Part shown: positions 1 to 11,018 of the stretch, piece by piece
Layout of the letters: the number at the start of each line of letters is the position of its first letter
How positions within the stretch are numbered: position 1 is the stretch's first letter
From: Kingdonia uniflora
Lineage: Eukaryota > Streptophyta > Magnoliopsida > Ranunculales > Circaeasteraceae
Assembly (NCBI GenBank): GCA_014058105.1
Contig: JACGCM010002493.1
Coordinates: 186,001 to 250,000, forward strand
DNA: 64,000 nucleotides
Direction: 5' to 3'
Translations under genes and position numbers: made by a program
The notes under the pieces: model-generated
Database searches by the model: none
The model's input: only the letters and a program-made list of their open reading frames with translations
Told to the model about the DNA's origin: nothing

Positions 1-296
1 AACTCCTTAAAGGTGTTATCAAAATTTAACTTATGAAGACGTCTCTCATATTCAAGTTTATTGTGTACCGGTTGAGTACGATTGATGGAATCCCTCACTC
101 GACTCAAGGCCTTCTCCATCTCGATCACTTTCCCCCTCAAACGAACTACCTCATACATACACATTATACATTCACCATCAAAACATATATTAATAGCAGC
201 TACAAAAAAAATTCAAAGTCTTGACAAAAACAGTTTCGTCACAAGTACAAGGGACAAAATTCGACCAAGTTTCAAAACTATGATACAACTACAGAA

Positions 297-1320
297 TCAA
301 GAATTAGCTCCTGCTACCTCCTCGATCTTATCATCAGCAACTGGAGGAGCCAGGCTCTGCTCAGCGACTGGAGAGGCATTATCCCTTGGGAAGATGATTT
401 CATTATACTTTCCTGCAAGAGCGAGATCGACATCCTCTCTGCTCAAACCCCAGAAGTAAAAAGCTTGAATCAACTTGTTTTGGGAAGCTACCACAATGTC
501 AATAGCCTTCTTGGCCTCATCTTCAACCTCTTTCTTTGCAGCGGCAGCTTCCTTCTTGAACTGATCTTTCTGCAGAGCCTTCTCCTTCTCGAACTTCTCC
601 CTCTGCAGAACCTCTTCCTTCACGAACTATTGTCGTAGAGCAGCTTTCTCTACATCATGTTGCCGAACAAGTTCACCACGATCCGCAGTAGCTAACTTAA
701 CCACCTCATCAGCCGACTTCATAGCAGCAGAAAGTTGCACCAGAAATACAGCAAAACAGTATTACAAGATATGATCATTACTATAAAAAATGTTAATCAG
801 ATAACATCTTTCATACATGTGAGATACTGGATCGAATTTGAGTATCGAGGCGGATGGGATCGCTCTTAGCCAAATCCAGCGCCTCCTGCTTCATAGCTTC
901 GAGGTTGACCCTTTTTGAAGAAGCTCAGATATCTTTACCGGATTCTTTTTTTTGCTACTTCAGAGGAGGAGCCATATTTACATCAACATCCACCCCCTCA
1001 GTCCTCATCGGCGATATCTGTACAGGAGCTGTTTGTTCAGAAGGCGGCACCATTTTTTTTACTCTAGGTCACCGAACTAAAGAGCTCGAAGTACCCACAA
1101 CACAGACAGGAATCTCCATAACATCAGCATAAGCAGAGCCAGAAGTAGCCATAGCTCGATTTTGATGAGCTTGCTGCACTTTTTCAACTACAGAGTTCAG
1201 CCTCTTCTCTCTACGAATACCTAGTTCTCCAAGAAATTTGTTCAGTTCGTTTCCTTCTCGACTAACGACGTCGAACAAACTCGACGTATCAGCAACAACT
1301 TTTGGATTAGGCTCTGCCAA
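297..1320 (-). pseudogene. Antisense accessory gene (copy 1), downstream coiled-coil exons
   Basis: Minus-strand pieces at 1320-1069 (MAEPNPKVVADTSSLFDVVS) and 623-297 match the complete copy at 27178-26930 and 26575-26156. The second piece is strongly helical and charged, with repeated EKEKALQKDQFKKE-like heptads, then a conserved tail containing YFWGLSREDVDLALAGKY and an acidic end. Between them, 854-1068 corresponds to the KKS/PPSEQ exon of the other copy, here degraded. The conserved blocks across two diverged copies argue that this was once a real protein. No function is known. Confidence 0.55.
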
Positions 1321-2214
1321 AACAGCAACAAACTATGTTAGTAGCTCGCAATAAGTTAAATGACAAACTACAGGCAGAATGAAGACACTTTCTATCATTA
1401 AAATTCTTATATATCAGCTCGAGCACTGGTTCCCCAAGTACTTGCATACAATTTCCCCTCGCCATCACATGATGGTCGCACCAGGGCCTCCCAACAGATT
1501 CAAAATCAAAGAATTTTGGCCTCGCCGAATCACTAAACAAGTATCTGCCCTTTCGATCTTTCACATATTTAAACTTATAGTATTTCAAGACATCATCCGC
1601 AATGAACTGTCCCGCAATACCGTCATCTCTCCACTTCTTATTAAGGGCATCACAGACCTTATCATCTCAAAGACATTACCATTTAATTGACCAGGGCAAC
1701 TCTTTAAAGCATTTATTACCCCATTTTGGGAAAAGGTTAGGGGAATACTCAACCCATATACGACCTGGTTCAAATAACAGAAGAATCCTTCCTCTACGAC
1801 CTCTGCACCAATTCCATTATAATAAGCGATATCTATATCATTTCCTATATCCATACTTCTCTTCCACTGATCCAGAGAAGGCACCAGATAATACTCTATA
1901 TTACCACCCAGTCTCACCAGAGTTCTAAACCACAACCCTACATTCATCACATAATGCCCCCATTCTTCGTCTAAACTCTTTTTATACTGTAAAAATTTCT
2001 TCGCTACGTCTACATTCTCAGGATACTTAAAAAATTTCCCAGTTTCATTCCCTGCATGCAATCCCACATCCCTCCCAGAAGAAACAGCCGGATTATCAGC
2101 AGTTATAGTACCAATTACCTCTGAATCCTCTATAGTCCTATCAGACGATGATAATTTCTCACTACAGGTAGATACAACAAATTTACTACTGGGTTTCGGG
2201 TTTTTTGAGCGCAT
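1307..2214 (-). pseudogene. Antisense accessory gene of Tat element (copy 1), first exon, frameshifted
   Basis: Runs opposite to gag-pol, as the extra ORF does in several plant Tat elements (Grande and cinful types). The reading frame opens at ATG 2214 (MRSKNPKPSS) and continues to about 1650, where it shifts and resumes in the 1588-1307 frame. The copy at 27206-28075 reads straight through this point, which fixes the lesion as a frameshift in copy 1. A stretch with the pattern YGLSIPLTF followed by CPGQLNGN resembles the domain annotated in plants as 'putative gypsy type transposon', though the match is by pattern only. A GT-AG intron of about 80 nt separates it from the next exon. The role of the protein is unknown. 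Confidence 0.6.
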
Positions 2215-4226
2215 CTACCACACATACAGAAAAAATCTGCTCAGAGTATTTTAATCAAACTGGCCTCCTCCCTCAGCCGTACCCAACACGTTATTAATCT
2301 ACCCAGAAATTCAAACATGCAAACTACCAGCTCCAAGAAACTAATGTAGCAGCAGAAAAGATGAAAGCAGAGTTACTAACCTGTACTAGAAGAGCAACAG
2401 TCATTGACTCCGGTTACCGCTCGTACCTCAGACGAGAAAACTATATTCTTCTTAGCAAGATCACACAACATTGGAGGACTGCGTTCAAAATTTGAAGATT
2501 TTCTCTCTCTAGAAATGTTTCTCCCTCTGTCTGCAACTGATTATGGCTTAAGAGAAGACGAAAGAAAAGCTTTTATATTATCCCTCAGTTTCTAAAATGG
2601 CGGCTCCTCGGGACACATGTCCATACCATCTCTCCTAGCCGGCACGTCTTTTCGTTTGCCCTCATAATGATTTTTGGAGTAACGTATTCTGCTATCACGT
2701 CTGTCTTTCTCCTCTGCCATTATTAAGGACTCACTGCCCAAGAGGATTTATACAGATCTTACAGCACGATTACTTACAGCAACAACCTTCTACGATTGCA
2801 CGATCCTGCTTTGCTTTTTATAGCATGGTTCCAGTTCAAAAACCTAAGAATAACTATTACAGATGTCACTTACCTATATTTCGGTCTGACAGAAGCAAAA
2901 AATCGGCAACAAATCCTGCTTCAGTTATATTCCAGTCAAAAATTATTATAGATACTGAAAACAATGACAAGATGACCTCAACACAAACAAATTATTTTAT
3001 TATGATCAATCATCTGACCTTACATATAATGACAGAACGGATAAATCTCTGTACCACACGGAATGATTTCTTTATCGGCAGTTCTCACATCCTCTTTAGC
3101 AAATTTATCCAGCACGATTTATCGAACTAGTTAGAGGCTCCGACCAAGTTCTACCGATGATAACAAGCATTCAAGTTGACTATGATGATACTCTCACAAC
3201 AAGGCCACAAATACATAGCACGATCTACACATTTCAACTCAGCAATATTTCGATCTACATATTTTCGTCCTAAGTCATTCTTGACTAGTTTGATATCAGT
3301 TCATTTAAGCAGTTTTCAAACACTTACAAGACAAGATCAGAAAGCTTGAATTTATTATTCAAGAAAAACAATTTACAAGAACGAATACTTCAGACAGTTC
3401 GAAAATCAAGATTACAAGTTCTACAGACAATTTTTTCTTTTACAAAGAATAGCTTACATTGTAGATGACAGTGCAACACCTGAGAAGAGACGATGGCAGG
3501 CCTAACAGAAAAACACAAAGCCCAAGAAGAGGAACTGGAGGGAGGTAAAGGACAAAGTTAATCCCACCCCTCCTCCATAACCCCCACCTCCACTGCCGAC
3601 GAAGGACCTCCTCCACCATTACAATACCCTATCTTTCGTAGGGTATCAACAGTACTTATCAGAGGATACCCCGACCTTCTCATCCTCCACCGCCACCGCA
3701 TCCTCTATAAGCATCCGAAGACAGGACCGATGGTGAGCAACAAACAAAACCATATAATGGAAGTGCCACATTTGATGATAGTCATCCTCTGCCTCCTCTA
3801 CTTCTTCCCACGACATCCCATGAAAAGTTGGAGGGACAGGGATTGGAGTTGGCAGAGAAAGACTTTGGTTCCCAAAGTAGCAGGTTTGCAGAATCATCAT
3901 CTTCTTTTGAACTCTCTCCTCGTACTCTTGACGACAAGTAGTCACCATCGCTACTACTTAAACAATCCAGACGACTGACAGGTTCAACCAGGATGAACAG
4001 TGATAGCAACTATTCACCATTTTTTATAGTCACAATAGTTAATTCCATGCCACCACTTCTAATACAGTCTTTATCACAAGAACACATCTCAAGCAGCATT
4101 TTTGGGGACCCAACAGTCAAAACCAATATTCCTCCAGATACCTAGGAAGCCATTAATGCAGCATTAAAAACGACTAGGCTTCTCAACCAACACCACTCAC
4201 TGCACACGTTTTTCCTGCTATTGGCT
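2215..4226 (+). other. Non-coding 3' spacer of Tat copy 1
   Basis: Lies between the antisense gene start and the polypurine tract and aligns with 28076-30167 of the complete copy. Short open frames on both strands are not conserved between the copies. The region upstream of ATG 2214 on the minus strand would hold the promoter of the antisense gene, but no convincing TATA box was picked out. Confidence 0.6.
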
Positions 4227-4239
4227 GAGAGGGGGTAGT

Positions 4240-4430
4240 TGTGAGGGCTTATTTCTAATCCTTACACTGAGTTCGATATTCGAGCTCATATAGGTCGAAG
4301 TTAACACACGGGTAACTAACCAAGGGCAGAAGGCAAGCAGTTCACAATGCAGACTTCCTCATTTACAGTTCGAGAAGGTCGAAGCATCCAATAAACATCG
4401 CACTACATGAAATACTCAGATGTCTATTGT
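4240..4430 (+). repeat. Truncated 3' LTR of Tat copy 1
   Basis: Starts directly after a polypurine tract (4227-4239) and aligns with the first ~190 bp of the 737-bp LTR at 30183. Similarity is lost around 4430, just before a direct repeat of GCATGCATGTAGATGATAT that occurs at about 4434 and again at about 4493. Confidence 0.8.
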
Positions 4431-4434
4431 TTAT

Positions 4435-4570
4435 GCATGCATGTAGATGATATTTATTTGCAATACAGATACTTGCTCCTGTATCTATGCATGCATGTAG
4501 ATGATATTGTTTATATCCCTTGAATTTGCAACCAATTTTTATATAGATGTTGTTAAGGTTTGTGATACTG
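4435..4570 (-). pseudogene. Pararetrovirus protease, N-terminal remnant
   Basis: The minus frame contains the active-site signature DTGAS preceded by a short beta-rich stretch, as expected directly downstream of a caulimovirid coat protein. Soon after, a segment encoding HLHACI is repeated because of a ~60-bp duplication (GCATGCATGTAGATGATAT at both ends), and viral similarity ends. The rest of pol is missing. Confidence 0.65.
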
Positions 4571-4628
4571 CTAAAGGTATTGGAGTTTGGGTTATTTTCG
4601 AAATTTGTTAGTAGGCCTAACATGTCAA

Positions 4629-5840
4629 TTATTCATTATCAGTTTTCCTACCAAAACTGTCTTCTTCAGTCTCTGTTTCAAGGAGATAAATACTCTCATT
4701 TTCTGAAATTTCTTCCTTTATAGGTTCTAATCTTACTGCATAAGTTTGCTCTAGGATTTTTACTTTATGCTTAAAATCCTTTTCTGCCCTATTAGGGCAT
4801 TCGTTTGCATAATGCCCTTCTTCGTTGCATATCCAGCATTTACAATTTGTCTTTTCTGAGGACAAAAGTTCTCATTCTTTTTTACGAAGTTTCTATTTCT
4901 AAAGAATTTCTTCTTAAAATATGGTTTTTCTTTGTTTCTAAAAAACTTCTTACCTTTAAACTTTTTTAAGCGGTATTTTTTATGTGAAAATTCTCGTTTA
5001 AAAAATTTATTTTTCTTTTTATGGGATGTTATTGTGCATCCATATTTTCTTCGCATCTCAGCATTTGTTTTGTCACAACAGATGTTGTCCTTACCTTTGA
5101 GTTGTTTGGTGACTGTCCGTTGTTAGAAGCCAGTATAATATACTGTTTTACGAATTTTATTCTTCCCCTAAGAGTATCAGGGATAAACTCCTGTTTGCTA
5201 TATTCTTCTTTGAATACTCGGGTAATGTTTCCTAGAAGTTTATTATAGAATAAAGTTATATAATATTCCTGAACTGATTTATAAAGTTTATGGTAGAATT
5301 TTTCGTATTCACACGTGTATGTGTCAAAATAACACATATCGCAAATGGTTAGGTTATCTAAATGCCATGCAGCTTAGACTTCTTCTAATTGGGATATTTT
5401 GTTTTTATATTGGTTTTTGTCTTCACCAACCATTTCTCGGTAAATGGCATCCGTGACTTTATTTAAATATTCGAGTCCAGTTTTACAACCTTAGCCCAAT
5501 TCAAAGTGATCTTCGTCTAGAAGTTTGTCAAACCATGTTCTTACATTTCCACTGAGTTTGTGGTAAATTAAAGTTTTTAGTGCTTGTAAGTTTGTTGCTA
5601 ATTCTGAAGTGATTTGGATGATAAGACTCATTTCTGTGTACCTCTCTGTTATTAATTTTTCTCTTTCACGGATACAATCTATATCCAAAATAGATGTTCC
5701 CGGAATGCCAACTCTTTGCTTTAGTTGATATTCTGCAGGGATATTCATACTGTGGAAGTTAGGTAGTCTATCCGTATTGTTATTTGATCTGATAGGAATA
5801 GTTATGGTTCTTTCAAACTCAACATCTTCCTCTGGCCTGA
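4629..5840 (-). pseudogene. Pararetrovirus coat-protein region with CCHC zinc knuckle, broken
   Basis: Three minus-strand frames in succession (5748-5491, 5337-5029, 4865-4629) carry coat-protein-like sequence. The last holds CWICNEEGHYANECPNR, the CX2CX4HX4C knuckle characteristic of caulimovirid coat proteins, followed by an acidic tail rich in E and S. The middle one contains CYFDTYTCEYEKFYHKLYK and a lysine/arginine-rich segment follows at 5056-4760. Frameshifts and at least one in-frame stop separate the pieces. In the family this protein forms the virion shell and binds nucleic acid; this copy cannot encode a complete one. Confidence 0.75.
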
Positions 5841-6690
5841 GTTAAGACCTTCTTCTTCTCTGTTGTTCCTCATTTTTAGTATTTATGTTTTTAGTATTTA
5901 TGTTATGATAGGTTTGTCCTATAGTGTTTGTATTAGAACCTTGGCCTTCTTCTTTAGTAGGTTTTAAGTTCATTTTATATTTTTCCCGATATTTTCTTCA
6001 TCTTCTTCTGAGTCATCTTCTGATCTTATAGATTCATCATCTTCGTATCTGTTATTTGTAATATGGATTTTTCTGCTAATTCCCTATCGTCCATAGATAA
6101 GAGCTTGATGATGGTGTCTAAATTTATTTCATCAGGGCTTCCAAACCTGTCTTCTATTTTTTTCCTAAATATACTTGTTGACATCTAGTATTGTTTCGAT
6201 AATTATTGGAAGATTTGGTCTGGTTTCTAATATATTACTTAAATTTATTTCCTCAGTGATTTTGTTTAATTGATTGCACTTAAGCTTTCTACTTTTAAAG
6301 ATAATTCTTTTATTTCTTTAATAATCTTGTTTGGAGGAGTCTGTTAGACTTCCTCTTTGATTTCTTTTATATCTGCTTGAAGCTCTCTGACGTTTATCAT
6401 GAGTTCTATAATTTGAGTTAAGAGATGAGCAAAATATCTATGTAAATACTCAATTTTATTTTCTCCATTTTTTATTTGGTCCATTAGTCCAAAAGGGCCC
6501 TTTGGAGAGTATCCATTTTTATCGATAATTGTCTAATTTCTGCAAGGGATTGGTTTGCAGGTTATTCTTATAATATATTTTTTTTAATTTGGAACCAGGA
6601 AGAGTTTCTTACTTCTATTTGTCCATTTTTGTATTTGTACCTCCTTTGGTCTTTGATAATCTAGAAGGGGTTTTTCTCTTATGTTTAGGC
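5841..6690 (-). pseudogene. Pararetrovirus acidic/coiled-coil region, degraded
   Basis: Lies between the movement-protein and coat-protein remnants. Translated on the minus strand in shifting frames it shows helical heptad-like stretches (around 6440-6300) and a very acidic segment (around 6070-5990), as in the virion-associated or coat N-terminal region of caulimovirids. No frame stays open for long. The assignment rests mainly on position. Confidence 0.4.
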
Positions 6691-6691
6691 T

Positions 6692-7497
6692 TCAGTTTTC
6701 TGGAAGTTCGTCTAATTCTTCTATCTGAGGTTGGTGAATTTTTCCTATTTCAGAGAAGATATCATCTATCTCTATCATTTCTTTTTGCTTGAATAACTCA
6801 CTGTGATGAGAGTTAGTTAAAGCATATCCCACCATATATGTGATGCTGAAAGGACTGTTTCCTAGTTTAATAAGTTCAGACCTCTCAAAATGATGGGTTA
6901 AACTTAAAATTTTGTTTAGATTTTTGTCATGTAGGCTTATTGCATACTTTGGGTATACTGAAAAGACTAATTTTTTGTAACTTAGGTTTTCTTGAACCAT
7001 TCTTAATAATGCATCTCTGCGGTTATTAAAACGATTATCAAGTATTGCTACTTTGATATGTGTATTAATTCCTTCTCTAAAATGAGATTTTATCATAATT
7101 TGGATTCCTCCTAGATGTATATAACCTAATTTACTCCTGTCATCTTTTGGGATGACATTTATTCTTAGGTTTAAGTCTTATCTTGTGATAAGAGGTAAAT
7201 TTATGCGTCTTGATGTGTCTTTTATATCAAGACTATATTCTTTATGGTTAACACCAAAATAAACCAATTTTTTTTTCTTTTGATAAACATTCCTTCAATC
7301 TTAGAGATATTGTTGGGAACCTTGAATATCTTGTTTTTATCCAAAGAAAGTTTTTTCTTTATAATTTCATTAAATTTTTCTTTTCTGATAATTAAATCAG
7401 CTGAAAAATTTCCTTCTTGTTCATGAACTTCATATAATTCCATTTTTGGATTTATACTGTTGTCATAAGAATTACTAGTTTCGGTCTCTGGTTTCAT
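6692..7497 (-). pseudogene. Pararetrovirus movement protein (30K superfamily), broken
   Basis: The minus frame opens at 7497 (MKPETETSNS) and runs to 7222. After a frameshift and stop the body continues to 7096-6692. Around 7120-7020 the translation includes a HLGGIQ segment, then IKSHFREGINTHIKVAILDN, matching the core of caulimovirid cell-to-cell movement proteins; the end is acidic (EELDELPEN). In the virus this protein forms tubules through plasmodesmata. The copy is interrupted and non-functional. Confidence 0.7.
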
Positions 7498-8293
7498 CTA
7501 TGGTCTTCCGGGATTCTTTAGAATCCTATGTGTTTTTTAGCACTTGAGACTGAGTAAAAAACTTTCTATCTCGTTGTTGTGCATCATTAGGCATCCTCAT
7601 GGGTATGTGTACATGTCGTGAATACATGGGTCCTTGCTAATAAGAGGTTTATTGACCTCTCTAAGTCTCGCATCAGTGGATTCCAAACGTAGGGTTCGAC
7701 GTCTCTTATCTTGATGAGTGTGCAGTTAAGCACTAAGTCATGTAAACTTTGGGTTCTTATCCATTTTTATCTTACTGTGATAACAAGGAATTATAAATAT
7801 GATAGTATTTAGTACTAATTTGAACTTTGAAAACTTACAGAGTACTTGGCAAGAGATCTTGATTGTTCAGGGCTTTGGGTTCTGAAGGAAATTGGATTTT
7901 TTGTTCTAAAGGTGGTTGATGAACCAAAAGATCTCTCTATACCTTCATTTATAATCAATTCATAGTTCTCTAAAATATGTCTTTTCTTAGACGTGTCTTC
8001 TCTGTGACGTATTCGTGTCGTAACGTGTCTCAATTATTTCTTTTTGATAATTTTACTGTCGACACTTAAAAACGGTCATTTTGATAAATAGTAAAATTAT
8101 TATTCATTAGAGATATTTTTGTTTGATCGTTTGTGTGTCGGCAAATCAAACTTCCTAAAGAAGCTTAGTAATAGGAGCGAAATAGTATATATACCTGAGT
8201 TAACGGCTTCAAACCCGTTAATTGTGCGACTACCACTTCGCCGATGACCTCCTGTCTATGGCCTTACGGGTAAGCACCGGATAATCCGTACCG
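7498..8293 (-). other. Pararetrovirus leader region
   Basis: About 0.8 kb between the primer site and the movement-protein start, comparable to the long, structured leaders of caulimovirids. It contains one short minus-strand frame (8033-7815, 72 codons, rich in S, R and T) without recognisable similarity, which may be a leader ORF or chance. Confidence 0.45.
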
Positions 8294-8307
8294 TGGCTCT
8301 GATACCA
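8294..8307 (-). promoter_or_regulatory. Initiator-Met tRNA primer binding site of the pararetrovirus
   Basis: On the minus strand the sequence reads TGGTATCAGAGCCA, complementary to the 3' end of plant initiator tRNA-Met. It marks the conventional start of caulimovirid genomes, and the gene order downstream on the same strand fits. Confidence 0.8.
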
Positions 8308-8310
8308 TTT

Positions 8311-8744
8311 TTTAATACCAAACCTGCCCATACCCACTATAGTCATACCAAACCTGTCTCATTAAAGGCGGTGTGGGGCCCCAGGCGGGTTAAATTGCAA
8401 GCAAAGGAAAATGACTATGCTTGTACTTATATTAATAGTAAATCATATGTTTTATCATATAGTATGACTATCTTAATTTGTTCTTGGCTACACAAGCTTG
8501 TACTTTTATTAATATTTCTTCGAAAAAATGGAACATGCTCAAAAGGCTTATGTGCATTTTTTAATTTGGCTCATAAAATTTATGGGCACCCTTCTCATAT
8601 CTTAAGACAAGCTCAAGAGTCTAAACTCTTTTGGGTCTTACAAGCACTATTGGAGATTGTCTTACACCTCTGTTAATGGTCTCTCAATAACACTCCAAAG
8701 CATAGATTCTAAACTCACTCTCTGCTTTTAGAACTCTCTCCTCT
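8311..8744. other. No gene seen between pararetrovirus and PPR gene
   Basis: AT-rich sequence with one unconvincing plus-strand frame (8293-8676) that begins inside the viral primer site and has no recognisable domain. It probably contains the upstream region of the PPR gene. Confidence 0.4.
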
Positions 8745-8796
8745 TTGAAGCCTATGATGAAGTTGTTTGAAAGATCCTTTGTTGCTGTTGTTATGA

Positions 8797-8816
8797 TGAA
8801 GAAGAAGAAGAAGAAG

Positions 8817-8846
<30 letters not shown>
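8797..8846 (+). repeat. (AAG)n microsatellite in PPR N-terminal region
   Basis: About 16 AAG units that would encode a run of lysines near the start of the PPR reading frame, where RFL proteins normally have a mitochondrial targeting peptide. The run is unlike that of any RFL protein I know. Confidence 0.9.
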
Positions 8847-8847
<1 letters not shown>

Positions 8848-8973
8848 TGATCTCTGAGCTTCATAAGGTCACTACTTTCACTTCCTCTTTTCATTCTCGT
8901 GATTCCAACCCACAATCTACAATAGCTCATTTTGAGCAATTTGTTAGAGATAAATGCAAATCTGGAAATCTTG

Positions 8974-9539
8974 TAATCCACAATACGATGAAGAAGCTCT
9001 TGTTAGGTGAAAAGTCTGAAGAACACAAATTCGAGTGGAAAAATAAACTTCAATTGCTTAAAAAGTGGGTTTAACCTAGATCTAACCTTGCCTAGTCTTG
9101 CCCTTCATAGAAGGTTACAAACCCTAGTTACAAATCTCTCAGATCTAAAAGAAACTCTAAACAATGATTTATGTCTAGATAATTAACTCTAGCCTAGGCT
9201 TGCCCTTTTATAGAGGTTACAAGTCCTAGTTACAATCCAACTCGAAATTCAACTTTAATCCAACTCTAAAAGGTATTTAAAGCTCTTAAACTAGAACTAA
9301 AATTACGATAGTAGTTCGAACGAACCCATAGGTCGTTCGAACGACCGAACACCTCCCCTGGATCTTTGGCCCAAGGGTTCAAGTCGTTCGAACGACTCTC
9401 AACCTCGTTCGAACGACTTTGGTAAAAATTCTAGTTTCTCCTAGATCATCTTGGATCATGGCTCTCCCATTTAGGAGGCTTGAGCTCCCGCTTAAGCCAG
9501 AACTGGAGATGTGGGCATTCCCTAGATCCTCCTGGATCA
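8974..9539 (-). repeat. 3' LTR of element B
   Basis: 566 bp on the minus strand, preceded by the purine tract AAGTGGGGGAGCC. Like the 5' LTR it carries a duplicated purine-tract/LTR-start module (about 9440-9530). Since both LTRs have it, the duplication predates this insertion. TTCGAACGA palindromes lie near 9305-9420. Confidence 0.85.
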
Positions 9540-10329
9540 TGGCTCCCCCACTTAGGAACCTTGAGCTCCTGCTCAAGCCAGAACTGTAGATGTGAGAACG
9601 CGACGATGCCTAATTCCCTGCTATACCACTTTGACGTACTAAACAACAAAAGAAACGGCTCAAATAGTTTCTTGTCACCCACCCCATCCTGGAAAACATG
9701 CTCACATGCCTTGCTTTGTCGTAACTTCTGGCAAACCACACGAATCCCATGGTGATCATCAAATCCTGCAACATCCAATGGAACAACAGGCTGACTCTGA
9801 AAAAGTATCAACATAGCAAAAATAGTTGGTACCATAACCTCCTCTTGCAACTTCCCTATCTTGGTTTGTTGCATAGGAGACATTGTTATCGTAGACAATG
9901 TTATAGACGACATACTTTCTTGAATCGGTAATACAGGCTTGCTACTCGCAATAACCAACCTCTTCACTGGAGTTGTCGTTACTAAATTCACAACATCCTC
10001 ATCGTCATCCACCTCCAAAATCCTTTTTTTTTCGAACCGCTTCGCCGACTTGCCGAAAAAGAACCCAATGCGAGGTTTGTGAGACAAAATTGTGCAGTTA
10101 ACTGCTTTACAGTAGCTGATAACTTAGAAACTTTCGTTTCTAAAACCATGAGTCTATCGTTGAAATTGTTCATCTCCAAATTGTCCTTATTCGTCGATTT
10201 AGGTCTATGATAGATCGTCAACGGACTCACAAAAATTCCCAAAATTTGTGTAGATCTAAAAATCACTGTAGCAGACGCCAAAAAATACTGTAGCAGTCGC
10301 CAAAAACACTGTAGCAGTAGCTGATTCAC
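9540..10329 (-). pseudogene. gag start fused to a pol tail in element B
   Basis: Minus frames 10329-9988 and 10087-9446 encode the start of a Gag polyprotein: a short helical segment (NDRLMVLETKVSKLSATVKQ), then SGSKKKG and an acidic stretch. They match the gag start of element C at 57400-57620. After about 60 more codons the sequence resembles the extreme 3' end of the element C coding region. The centre of gag-pol has been deleted. Confidence 0.65.
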
Positions 10330-10465
10330 TGTATCAGTTGCAAAATCACTCTAGCAGACGTCAGAAATCCATAAAACTTCCCCTTCATTTGCTTGAGACG
10401 GTCACGTGTAGAGACCATAAACCACAATCAAAACCCGAGAATCTTTACAAGGCTCTGATACCACT

Positions 10466-11018
10466 TAATCCACAATACGATGAAGAAGCTCTAGTTAGCT
10501 GAAAAGTCTGAAGAACGCAAATTCGATGGGAAAAATAAGCTTCAATTGCTTAAAAAATGAGTTTAACCTAGATCTAACATTGCCTAGTCTTGCCCTTCAT
10601 AGAAGGTTACAAACCCTAGTTACAAATCTCTCAGATCTAAAAGAAACTCTAAACAATGATCAACGTTTAGATAATTAACTCTAGCCTAGGCTTGCCATTT
10701 TATAGAGGTTACAAGTCATAGTTACAATCCAACTCGAAATCCAACTCTAAAAGGTATTTAAAACTCTTAAACTAGAACTGGAATTACGATAATCGTTCGA
10801 ACGAACCCATTGGTCGTTCGAACGACCGAACACCTCCCCCTGGAACTTTGGCCCAAGGGTTCAAGTCGTTCGAACGAGGTTGAGAGTCGTTCGAACTTTG
10901 GTAAAAACTCCAGTTTCTCCTAGATCCTCCTGGATCATGGCTCTCCCATTTAGGAGGCTTGAGCTCCCGCTCAAGCCAGAACTGGAGATGTGGGAATTCC
11001 CTAGATCTTCCTGGATCA
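10466..11018 (-). repeat. 5' LTR of element B
   Basis: 553 bp on the minus strand, from TGATCCAGG to GTGGATTA. It contains an internal copy of a polypurine/LTR-start module near 10920-10990 and clustered TCGTTCGAACGA palindromes near 10795-10890. Confidence 0.85.

Larger units (their letters stand above)
1..4434 (+). mobile_element. Tat-type Ty3/gypsy retrotransposon, copy 1, 3' part only
   Basis: Bases 1 to about 4240 align along their length with 25858-30182 of the complete element in this window, including the same antisense exons and 3' spacer, so this is a second copy of the same family. Its 5' part lies left of the window. A purine-rich tract at 4227-4239 is followed at 4240 by a TGTGAGGGCTTATTTC start that matches the LTR start of the complete copy. 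LTR similarity runs for about 190 bp and stops near 4430, where pararetrovirus-like sequence begins. The remaining ~540 bp of LTR is not seen to the right of that sequence. The two copies differ at many scattered positions, so they are separate insertions and not a recent duplication. Confidence 0.85.
4435..8310 (-). other. Endogenous pararetrovirus fragment (Caulimoviridae), degenerate
   Basis: On the minus strand the order is that of a plant pararetrovirus: initiator-Met tRNA primer site (8307-8294), long leader, movement-protein-like region, an acidic coiled-coil stretch, coat-protein region with a CCHC zinc knuckle, and the first part of an aspartic protease. RT and RNase H are absent because the fragment ends inside the protease. 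All reading frames are interrupted by stops and frameshifts, so this is an inactive integrated relic. The genus cannot be assigned by eye. It abuts the broken Tat LTR at about 4430-4435; the right edge near 8310 is defined only by the end of recognisable viral sequence. Confidence 0.8.
8974..11018 (-). mobile_element. Non-autonomous LTR retrotransposon (element B) inserted in the PPR gene
   Basis: Two LTRs flank a short internal region: minus-strand 5' LTR 11018-10466, 3' LTR 9539-8974. Ends are TGATCC...GGATTA. Target-site duplications are TCTTG (8969-8973) and CCTTG (11019-11023), one mismatch. The primer site TGGTATCAGAGCC (10463-10451, minus) is complementary to initiator tRNA-Met. The internal part keeps only the start of gag and an end-of-pol fragment, so RT, RNase H and most of integrase are absent. 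It belongs to the same family as element C at 56791-60000, from which it differs clearly in LTR sequence. Confidence 0.9.

Noticed and set aside
8293..8676. Plus-strand ORF of 127 codons before the PPR gene
   Set aside because: It begins within the pararetrovirus primer site, has no domain and crosses unrelated sequence.
8715..8981. Minus-strand ORF with a poly-leucine run
   Set aside because: It is the complement of the AAG microsatellite inside the PPR gene and has no independent support.
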